A DNA stretch of 7,167 nucleotides, from positions 1 through 7,167 of the forward strand of contig JAITTC010000207.1 of NCBI GenBank assembly GCA_031287285.1. Reading direction: 5' to 3'. The notes under the pieces were generated by a model, which saw nothing but the letters and a program-made list of their open reading frames with translations, ran no database searches and was not told the origin of the DNA. The translations under genes and the position numbers were made by a program. This stretch comes from Christensenellaceae bacterium. Its GTDB lineage: Bacteria; Bacillota; Clostridia; Christensenellales; UBA1750. Shown here piece by piece: positions 1-4,593 of the stretch. The stretch's first letter is position 1, and each line of letters starts with the position of its first letter.

Positions 1-24
1 AGCGCAAGCGACGAAGCAATCCAG
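1..24. repeat. Possible edge of a dispersed intergenic repeat
   Basis: The first bases read AGCGCAAGCGACGAAGCAAT followed by CCAG. This resembles the inner part of a short dispersed repeat seen between genes in many bacterial genomes, whose general form is ATTGCGAGGAGCG..GCGACGAAGCAATC. Only one side is in the window, so the complementary half that would complete the stem cannot be checked. The call rests on recognising a familiar motif, not on a second copy in this window. Confidence 0.4.
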
Positions 25-46
25 CAGGCATGCCAAAGCCTTCTTC

Positions 47-79
47 AAAAAGGCCCCTTCGAAATGAAGAGGCCTTTTT
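47..79 (-). terminator. Hairpin terminator downstream of the collagen-like gene, possibly bidirectional
   Basis: Arms 47-60 and 66-79 pair over 14 positions around a 5-base loop (61-65). A runs and T runs form the outer ends, so each strand ends in a U tract. The single imperfect position is a C-A mismatch in plus-strand RNA but a G-U wobble in minus-strand RNA, which slightly favours use by leftward transcription. It is the first good terminator after the collagen-like gene. No plus-strand gene ending here can be seen. Confidence 0.75.
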
Positions 80-93
80 TGCTCCCCTCAAAA

Positions 94-228
94 GGGGTGA
101 GCGCGGCTTTCGCGGCGCGAAGATCACCGTCATGCGGTCCTCCAACGAGGATCAGCGCCAACTGGGGGCCTGAACCCAGGCCCGCCGTCTCCGGGGCCCT
201 CGCGCCGCGAAAACCGCGCTCTAAACCC
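94..228 (-). other. Structured intergenic element with a 22-bp inverted repeat (candidate structured RNA)
   Basis: Arms 99-120 and 200-221 are reverse complements at 21 of 22 positions. The exception, 107 against 213, is C-A in plus-strand RNA and a G-U pair in minus-strand RNA. GGG (94-97) and CCC (226-228) could extend the helix past a bulge. The 79 bases between the arms hold further hairpins: ACCG/CGGT at 126-138, TCCTC/GAGGA at 138-151 with a CAAC loop, and GGGCCT/AGGCCC at 166-183. The first two share base 138, so they compete. No convincing protein is encoded here. The element follows the collagen-like stop by 14 bases and precedes the terminator at 47-79, so it would form the 3' untranslated region of that transcript or a separate small RNA. 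The strand is uncertain because the 138-151 hairpin extends better in plus-strand RNA. I do not recognise a known RNA family. Confidence 0.5.
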
Positions 229-242
229 AAACCATTCTTGCC

Positions 243-1130
243 TTAGCGGAACTCAACGCCCCAATGGTCGAAAGTGCCCATTCCTCTTAGCACGGGCCTG
301 ATCCGCAAAAAGCTCGAGGAAGGCCCGTAGCTCACGTGCATGCGCGCCGCATCCGGCCGCGCGACGACGAAATCGATGGCAAAGCTCACATGGCTCTGCG
401 ATCCGTATAGATACATCCTATAGCGCATGCTTTGGGGGTCTTGATATAGATAATACATGCCCAAGAAGTCGCTCATCGGCATCAGCCAAATCACCTCGTT
501 GGGCGCGTGAAGCTCCCACTCCGTCCGGATGTAGGAAGAAGCCCCGCTCTTCCACGAGCCGTTTGGGGTATCCGCGTGAAAGTAGCCTCGGTTCACCAGG
601 TGGTCCGGCAGGTTTCCCCCCGCCGCCCCCACGGGGTTGCGCGGGTGCGCCATGCGCTTGAGCGAGGGGCGGACATTGCCTGCCCTGCGATAAGAGCCTG
701 AGCGCGAAAGCCGCCTGAGATAAAGCCGGTCTCCGGGCTTTGGCTCGCCGTAGATGTTCACGCGCAGCCATTGCTGATTCGTGCCCGGCACCGTCGCGAT
801 TTGCACGACGGGATGAGGGATCGCGTCCGCGTCCGACGCGGGCCCGACAGGGCCCTGCGGCCCCTGCTCCCCTTGAATGCCCTGAGGCCCCATCGGGCCC
901 TGCGGCCCTTGCGGGCCTGGCTCGCCTCCGCCGGGGCCTTGCGGTCCCTGCGGCCCTTGTGGCCCCTGCGGGCCAGCCGGGCCAGGGTCGCCCTTTGGCC
1001 CCTGTTGCCACGAACCGCCGCAGGGCGGGCATGGCGGCGGGCAGCAATTGAACGGCGGGCAGATCAACGGCTGCCTTTCCTGATCTTTTATGAAGCTCCG
1101 CCCGCGGGCTTCGCTATAAAATGGGCTCAT
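243..1130 (-). CDS. Collagen-like repeat protein with cysteine-rich N-terminus and unknown C-terminal domain
   Basis: A 295-residue protein. Residues 1-23 are polar with no signal peptide. Residues 24-37 are rich in Cys and Pro (Cys 24, 29, 30, 34, 37). Residues 44-98 are Gly-X-Y triplets, mostly GPQ: nine triplets, one extra Pro at residue 71 that breaks the phase, then ten more. Residues 99-295 form a globular-looking, aromatic- and Arg-rich domain that I do not recognise. Bacterial collagen repeats form trimeric rods, and the cysteines could cross-link the trimer. Proteins of this layout without a signal peptide in spore-forming Firmicutes are often on the spore surface (BclA-like), but phage tail fibres also use such repeats; no phage genes are nearby. 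The ATG at 1130 is preceded by AAGGAAGG about six bases upstream. The gene appears monocistronic. Spore-surface location is inference. Confidence 0.85.
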   Translation of the reverse strand: MSPFYSEARGRSFIKDQERQPLICPPFNCCPPPCPPCGGSWQQGPKGDPGPAGPQGPQGPQGPQGPGGGEPGPQGPQGPMGPQGIQGEQGPQGPVGPASDADAIPHPVVQIATVPGTNQQWLRVNIYGEPKPGDRLYLRRLSRSGSYRRAGNVRPSLKRMAHPRNPVGAAGGNLPDHLVNRGYFHADTPNGSWKSGASSYIRTEWELHAPNEVIWLMPMSDFLGMYYLYQDPQSMRYRMYLYGSQSHVSFAIDFVVARPDAARMHVSYGPSSSFLRIRPVLRGMGTFDHWGVEFR

Positions 1131-1168
1131 ACCTTTCCTTCCTTACATGCCTAGCTTCCATTCTTTGC

Positions 1169-1200
1169 AGCGCCTTACCCTTCTTTGATGGCGCTTTTTT
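1169..1200 (+). terminator. Terminator-like hairpin in the leader of the collagen-like gene, oriented rightward
   Basis: AGCGCC (1169-1174) pairs with GGCGCT (1190-1195) across a 15-base loop, and the plus strand then runs into T1195-T1200. No plus-strand gene ends here, so it may stop antisense transcription. Alternatively the hairpin acts in the minus-strand 5' untranslated leader of the collagen-like gene, where it lies about 40 bases before the start codon. The loop is long, so the stem is only moderately stable. Confidence 0.4.
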
Positions 1201-1210
1201 CGGTCTGCTT

Positions 1211-1238
1211 AAACCTATGCGGGGGAAAGAAAAAGGGT
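1211..1238 (-). promoter_or_regulatory. Possible sporulation-sigma (SigK-like) promoter for the collagen-like gene
   Basis: On the minus strand, AC (1238-1237) is followed after exactly 17 bases by CATAGGTTT (CATA at 1219-1216). The Bacillus SigK pattern is AC-N17-CATANNNTA, so all but the last base fit. Transcription would begin near 1204, giving a leader of about 75 bases. No good SigA promoter was seen between the permease terminator and the start codon. The motif is short and degenerate, so chance is a real possibility. The AC lies inside the stem of the upstream terminator. Confidence 0.3.
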
Positions 1239-1262
1239 GCCTCTTTTCAAAAAAGTGCACCC
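1229..1262 (-). terminator. Intrinsic terminator of the permease gene
   Basis: In minus-strand RNA, GGGTGC (1262-1257) pairs with GCACCC (1240-1235), and the hairpin continues inside as CTTTT/AAAAG around a TTG loop with a small internal bulge. Five U residues (1234-1230) follow directly. It begins 38 bases after the permease stop codon and separates that gene from the collagen-like gene. Confidence 0.8.
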
Positions 1263-1299
1263 CCAAATTTCTATGCGCCGCCTGCGCGGACCATTCCGG

Positions 1300-2268
1300 C
1301 TAAAACACCAGCCATGCGATCAGCGCAAAGCAAAGGCTCAGCGTCAGGAGCGAGGCGCAGTACTTCGCGATGAGCTTCGCCTTAAAGATCCGCGAAAGCA
1401 AGGCCCATTCCGCCACCGAAAACAGCATCGTGCCGAGCAAAAAGCCAAGACCCAGCGCCGTCGAGTGATCGAGCAGCGCCCGCACGATGGGCGAAATCGA
1501 AAACACATCGGAATGCAGCCCGCCGCCCAACAACACAGCCAGCGGCAGCGCCAGCGGGTTGCCGATCAGCAGGCCATTCATCATCTCTTCAGAAAGAAGG
1601 CCAGTCACCAGGGCAGAAAGCGTCACCCCGAGGAGCACGAAGGGCCAGACACGCCCATAGATCTCGCCAGCGCCGCAGAGCGCCGTCCAAAGCCTGCCAA
1701 CGGACTTCTCTTCGTGGTGGTGATGCTCATGCTGGGCGCTGAGCGCCCCCGCTTTCAAGTCCTTTTCGCCGCCAACGGCCGCGATATTCGCGCCCAGCAG
1801 GCAGGCGAGCAAGGCAGAAAGAGCGTAGCTCAGCGCAAAGGGCATCGGGAAGGCGGCAAATACCGCCGTAAGCGCCGTCAAATTCAGCGCGGATGCGGAC
1901 GATAGAAAAACCAGGCAGTAGCGAAGCGGCACCCCGGCTGCCAAAAAGCCCATCAGGATGGGGATCACCGAGCAGCTGCAAAAGGGCGAAAAAAAGCCAA
2001 GCCCAAGCGCCAGCATGAAGCCTAGCGGCCCCTTGATCCGCAGAAGCTTCTCGCGCATCCGATCATAAGGGATGAAGGTTTGAAGAAAGCAGACCAGCCC
2101 GACCGCCACGAGCAGGAGCAGGCTGATATCTAAAAAGTCCGCCAGGGCATGAAGGCCGATCTCTACCCCTTCTTCGGGCAGGCCCAGGCGAAGCAGCGGC
2201 CCTTCGAGCAGGGCTTCGACCGGCCCGACGAGCAGCGAAAAATGGCTGTGAACATGTTCTTGCGGCAT
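1300..2268 (-). CDS. Polytopic permease of the DUF318/ArsP-like family (PF03773 type)
   Basis: A 322-residue inner-membrane protein with about eight hydrophobic segments, roughly at 48-66, 82-104, 106-135, 145-165, 205-226, 236-256, 270-288 and 300-321. The diagnostic feature is FFSPFCSCSVIPI at 92-104, matching the conserved Pro-X-Cys-Ser-Cys-X-X-Ile-Pro motif of this permease family, whose studied members export trivalent organoarsenicals or have been linked to metal efflux. The central loop carries a histidine cluster (H180, H182-185), and the N-terminus has H5, H7 and H9, which could bind a metal ion. The substrate cannot be assigned: no arsR, arsenic or metal gene adjoins it. The start at 2268 follows a GGGAAG ribosome site by about six bases. 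It is transcribed alone, between its own promoter and terminator. Confidence 0.85.
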   Translation of the reverse strand: MPQEHVHSHFSLLVGPVEALLEGPLLRLGLPEEGVEIGLHALADFLDISLLLLVAVGLVCFLQTFIPYDRMREKLLRIKGPLGFMLALGLGFFSPFCSCSVIPILMGFLAAGVPLRYCLVFLSSASALNLTALTAVFAAFPMPFALSYALSALLACLLGANIAAVGGEKDLKAGALSAQHEHHHHEEKSVGRLWTALCGAGEIYGRVWPFVLLGVTLSALVTGLLSEEMMNGLLIGNPLALPLAVLLGGGLHSDVFSISPIVRALLDHSTALGLGFLLGTMLFSVAEWALLSRIFKAKLIAKYCASLLTLSLCFALIAWLVF

Positions 2269-2300
2269 ATGAACTTCCCTTCGGCGTTTTGGATGCTCTT

Positions 2301-2328
2301 AGTATAGCAGGCTTTTCCTCTTTGGCAA
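2301..2328 (-). promoter_or_regulatory. SigA-type promoter of the permease gene
   Basis: On the minus strand, TTGCCA (2328-2323) is separated by 16 bases from TATACT (2306-2301). Both hexamers match the consensus at five of six positions. Transcription would start near 2294 and leave a leader of about 26 bases, too short for a riboswitch. I saw no clear operator palindrome overlapping the hexamers. Confidence 0.7.
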
Positions 2329-2396
2329 GCGAAATTCCCAGCCTTTTTAAGCTTTTTTGCATCTTGGGCAGCCGAAACCCCGTTAAAAGATGAAAA

Positions 2397-2438
2397 AGTC
2401 ATTGAATGAACAAACCCTCATGTGTTCATTCAATGACT
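2397..2438 (-). terminator. ldh terminator: perfect 16-bp inverted repeat
   Basis: Arms 2397-2412 and 2423-2438 are exact reverse complements over 16 bases, with a 10-base loop at 2413-2422. In minus-strand RNA the stem ends in CU and is followed by UUUUU and then a U-rich stretch. It begins 15 bases after the ldh stop codon. The stem is unusually AT-rich for this window (6 of 16 pairs are G-C), so a protein-binding palindrome is an alternative. Confidence 0.75.
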
Positions 2439-2452
2439 GTAGGCGCGCCGCT

Positions 2453-3415
2453 CTATTTCAGGCAGCTGCTCTCGATGCCCTGGCGGATCTCCCCGGCAGA
2501 AGCCCGCAGCAGCCGCAATTCCTCCTCGCTCAGCGGCACGGCCAGCACGTTTTCGACCCCCTTTGCGCCCACGATGGAGGGGAGGCTCAGGCAAACGCCG
2601 TTTAGGCCGTATTCGCCCCGCATCAGGGAAGAAACCGTCAAAATCGACTTCTCATCCCTTAAAATCGCCTCCACGATGCGCCGCACGGCCAGCGCAACGG
2701 CGTAATAGGTCGCGCCCTTCCCCTCGATGATGGCATAGGCAGCCTTGCGCACCTTCCCGTCAAACTCTTCGGCGATTCTCTTCGAAAGGCCGCCTTCGCA
2801 CCCCCCGCAGACCGCGCAGTATTCGTCCATCGAGACGCCCGCGATGTTCGTAAGGCTGAAGGCGGGCAGCTCGCTGTCGCCATGCTCGCCCAGCACGTAG
2901 CTGTGGATGTTGCGCGCATCGACCCCCGTGTGCTGCGAGAGCAGGTAGCGCAGGCGCGAGGTATCTAAGACCGTGCCGGAGCCTATAACCTGCCCGGGGT
3001 TCAGGCCCGAGAGCTGCTGGGTTTCATAGGTCAGCACGTCGACCGGGTTCGTTACCACAAGAAGGATCACGTCTTTGGGGGCATGCTCCATCACCCTGGG
3101 CACGATTTGCGCAAAGACGGCAGCGTTCTTGCGCGTTAAATCCATGCGGGTTTCGCCGGGCCTCTGGTTTGCCCCGGCCGCGAAAATCACGATATCGGCA
3201 TGGGCACAATCCGCATAGCCTCCCGCCTTGATGTTCGCGGGCGGGCACAGCGGGATGCCGTGCGCCAGGTCGAGCACCTCGCCCAGCACCTTTTGCTCGT
3301 TCAGGTCAATCAGCACAAGCTCCGAAACGAGCCCCGAAATCAAGAGGGTGTAGGCGGTCGTCGCCCCCACCTGCCCGGCACCCACGATCACGATCTTATT
3401 GCCCTGTTTCAGCAT
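2453..3415 (-). CDS. ldh: L-lactate dehydrogenase (NAD-dependent)
   Basis: A 320-residue cytoplasmic enzyme that interconverts pyruvate and L-lactate, regenerating NAD+ in fermentation. It has the dinucleotide motif GAGQVG (12-17), with D37 at the end of the second strand indicating NAD preference. The active-site loop GANQRPGETR (81-90) has Gln84, the mark of lactate rather than malate dehydrogenase, and catalytic Arg90. Also present are TNPVD (122-126), DTSR (D151, R154), GEHGDSE with proton-carrying H178, and T236. R156 and H171 match the fructose-1,6-bisphosphate site residues of bacillary enzymes (R173 and H188 there), so allosteric activation is likely. An upstream in-frame GTG at 3439 would add eight residues, but GGAGTG six bases before the ATG at 3415 favours the shorter form. 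Three cysteines cluster at 200-206, with no known role. Monocistronic. Confidence 0.95.
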   Translation of the reverse strand: MLKQGNKIVIVGAGQVGATTAYTLLISGLVSELVLIDLNEQKVLGEVLDLAHGIPLCPPANIKAGGYADCAHADIVIFAAGANQRPGETRMDLTRKNAAVFAQIVPRVMEHAPKDVILLVVTNPVDVLTYETQQLSGLNPGQVIGSGTVLDTSRLRYLLSQHTGVDARNIHSYVLGEHGDSELPAFSLTNIAGVSMDEYCAVCGGCEGGLSKRIAEEFDGKVRKAAYAIIEGKGATYYAVALAVRRIVEAILRDEKSILTVSSLMRGEYGLNGVCLSLPSIVGAKGVENVLAVPLSEEELRLLRASAGEIRQGIESSCLK

Positions 3416-3421
3416 CAAAAT

Positions 3422-3427
3422 CACTCC
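3422..3427 (-). promoter_or_regulatory. Ribosome binding site that sets the ldh start
   Basis: GGAGTG on the minus strand sits six bases before the ATG at 3415. The alternative GTG at 3439 would place this site inside the coding sequence and lacks an equally good site of its own, so the ATG is chosen. Confidence 0.7.
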
Positions 3428-3446
3428 ATTCTGCCTCACTGCGCAT

Positions 3447-3452
3447 AGTATA
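3447..3452 (-). promoter_or_regulatory. Probable -10 element of the ldh promoter
   Basis: The minus strand reads TATACT, a five-of-six match to the -10 consensus, 31 bases before the ldh ATG. The -35 region is poor: the closest candidates are the T-rich hexamers TTTTGG or CTTTTG 17-18 bases upstream. A weak -35 would suit a promoter needing an activator, but this is inferred from one hexamer. Confidence 0.4.
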
Positions 3453-3480
3453 GTCCTTTTCCTTCCCCGCCAAAAGCCCC

Positions 3481-3544
3481 GGCCACAAACAATGAACCTT
3501 TTTATATAAAATTAACATGAATTGCCCCTTGCTTGTCTGTGGCC
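3481..3544. repeat. Imperfect inverted repeat with AT-rich centre in the ldh upstream region
   Basis: Arm 3481-3496 (GGCCACAAACAATGAA) and arm 3529-3544 (TTGCTTGTCTGTGGCC) are complementary at 13 of 16 positions, including an outer run of seven. The 32 bases between them are much more AT-rich than the surroundings. Within the centre, 3501-3518 read on the minus strand as ATGTTAATTTTATATAAA: one half matches the clostridial Rex half-site TTGTTAA at six of seven positions and the other at about four of seven. Rex, the NADH-sensing repressor, commonly controls ldh, so a regulatory region is plausible, but the match is weak. Confidence 0.35.
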
Positions 3545-3557
3545 TTCTCGTCATACT
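3529..3557 (+). promoter_or_regulatory. Weak candidate promoter for the membrane-protein gene
   Basis: TTGCTT (3529-3534), a 17-base spacer and CATACT (3552-3557) give a poor SigA match (three and four of six). It would leave a leader of about 145 bases before 3710. The rest of that leader (3565-3700) holds no convincing gene. It has a short GCGGC/GCCGC hairpin at 3617-3629 and a GCTTTT/AAAAGC hairpin near 3654-3671, neither followed by a U tract. CATACTGT also resembles the -10 element of SigE promoters, without a matching -35 region. Confidence 0.25.
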
Positions 3558-3709
3558 GTTGTTATCCAACGAAAGGATTTAGTTCTATTGATTTCCTGCA
3601 GGGCATCTCGCTCCTCGCGGCTTCGCCGCCGCCCGCATCATCTACCCATCAAGCGCTTTTGCAAAAAAAGCCCTTTTACGCCCGTGATTTTGAATGAGAG
3701 GCGATCTTC

Positions 3710-4480
3710 ATGAAGGTTCGGCACTCCGTTACCGCAGCTTTGCTGGCGCTTCTTTGCCTGGCACAGGGCTGGCTGCTCGGCGCGCCCTTTGCCAATTCCA
3801 TGCTGCGCGCCGCCATCCCGCCGCTGCTCTTCTTTGCCGCAATCGGTCTTTTGCTATGGCTCCTTGGCGCTTTAAACGCCGAGGTTTCGCCCTTAGAGGC
3901 CCTTCCCGCCCTGCTCGTCGGGCTTTGCTTCTTACCCTTTTCGCGCATTCCCTTCCTTGGCGGCGTGTATCTTGCCGAATACGCCGGCAGCGGCAAGCTG
4001 GCGCTTTCATCCGTCGGGCTTCTTCTCTTCGTGCTCGCCCTTTACTTCTTCGTCCGCGGCTTTTGGGGCGATCGGCGGCGCTTCCGCCTAAGGGTGGCGC
4101 TTCCTCTCTTGATCGCCATCGCTTTTGCCTTCGCACAGCCTCTACTCAGCGCAGAGCTCGCAGGCGCGGTGTCTGCTTCCATCCGGCGCACGCCCTGGTT
4201 CCTTAAGGCGCTTGGTTTTTCTTTGCTCTTCGCGCCAGGCCTTTGCCTGCTGCCCTTCTTGCGCCCGGCGCGCGCGGATTCCGCTTACCTGCTCGCAGCC
4301 GGCTTGTGCCTCAGCCTGCTCTATGTGCTGCCGCTTTTTCTTTCCCCTCCCTTTCCCCGCCTTCCCCAGCCCCTATTTTCCTTGCTCATTCAGGGCTTTG
4401 CGGGCGCCTCGCCTGGGCTTTATCTCGGGCTTTTGCTCTGCGGGCTGCGCGGCCTGCTCTTTGCTAAGCCTGCGGCATAG
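3710..4480 (+). CDS. Polytopic membrane protein of unknown function
   Basis: A 256-residue protein made largely of Leu, Ala, Phe and Gly. About eight hydrophobic stretches lie near residues 8-26, 33-54, 64-82, 99-118, 128-147, 165-185, 190-212 and 223-250. Short basic loops follow segment 4 (DRRRFRLR, 121-128) and segment 5 (RR, 159-160). By the positive-inside rule, at least the 121-128 loop is likely cytoplasmic. There is no obvious catalytic or transport motif, and I do not recognise the family. The start at 3710 is supported by GAGAGG about eight bases upstream. The gene lies divergent from ldh and just ahead of the pyrimidine operon, which has its own promoter, so no functional link to either is implied. 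Membrane location is confident; everything else is open. Confidence 0.7.
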   Translation: MKVRHSVTAALLALLCLAQGWLLGAPFANSMLRAAIPPLLFFAAIGLLLWLLGALNAEVSPLEALPALLVGLCFLPFSRIPFLGGVYLAEYAGSGKLALSSVGLLLFVLALYFFVRGFWGDRRRFRLRVALPLLIAIAFAFAQPLLSAELAGAVSASIRRTPWFLKALGFSLLFAPGLCLLPFLRPARADSAYLLAAGLCLSLLYVLPLFLSPPFPRLPQPLFSLLIQGFAGASPGLYLGLLLCGLRGLLFAKPAA

Positions 4481-4491
4481 CAAGCACTGAA

Positions 4492-4527
4492 AAGCTGCCT
4501 TCGATGGCTTGACAAACGAGGCAGCTT
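4492..4527 (+). terminator. Hairpin between the membrane-protein gene and pyrB, overlapping the pyr promoter
   Basis: AAGCTGCC (4492-4499) pairs with GGCAGCTT (4520-4527), and TTCG/CGA can extend the stem with one bulged T. It starts 12 bases after the stop codon at 4480, a usual place for a terminator, but it is followed by CTTATAAAATAG rather than a proper U tract. The loop contains the -35 hexamer of the pyr promoter. It may be a weak terminator, an operator-like palindrome, or both. Confidence 0.45.
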
Positions 4528-4537
4528 CTTATAAAAT
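4509..4537 (+). promoter_or_regulatory. SigA-type promoter of the pyr operon
   Basis: TTGACA (4509-4514), a perfect -35 hexamer, is followed after 17 bases by TAAAAT (4532-4537), a five-of-six -10 hexamer. The start site would be near 4544, giving a leader of about 50 bases before pyrB. That leader has only a small AAGGC-AAAA-GCCTT hairpin. No PyrR-binding loop, transcription attenuator or complete leader-peptide gene is visible, so control by UTP or UMP, if any, must act differently. Confidence 0.8.
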
Positions 4538-4593
4538 AGCAAAAATGCCCGGAAGGCAAAAGCCTTTGGGGCGGATAAGCGGAGGGCAAGCCA

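Noticed and set aside
94..228. Insertion sequence or MITE with terminal inverted repeats
   Set aside because: No target-site duplication is visible on the flanks and there is no transposase; kept only as an alternative to a structured RNA.
850..1010. Tandem short repeats in GC-rich DNA, possible CRISPR or minisatellite
   Set aside because: The period is 9 bases and follows codons for Gly-Pro-Gln; it is the collagen-like coding sequence, with no spacers.
418..1047. A 209-codon minus-strand frame inside the collagen-like gene
   Set aside because: It is an Arg/Ala/Gly-rich shadow of the collagen frame and has no independent ribosome site.
1237..1905. A 222-codon open frame on the plus strand
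   Set aside because: It is antisense to the permease, has very basic, low-complexity composition, and lacks a family match; the minus-strand gene has clear membrane segments and a conserved motif.
3416..3439. Upstream GTG start for ldh
   Set aside because: The ATG at 3415 has a well-placed GGAGTG site, and lactate dehydrogenases normally begin just before the glycine-rich motif.
3522..3713. Small plus-strand frame of 63 codons before the membrane protein
   Set aside because: No ribosome site, Arg/Ser-rich composition, and it overlaps the regulatory region and the start of the next gene.
4538..4593. PyrR-type attenuator in the pyr leader
   Set aside because: The leader is about 50 bases, has only a five-pair hairpin, and lacks the conserved binding-loop sequence and any terminator.
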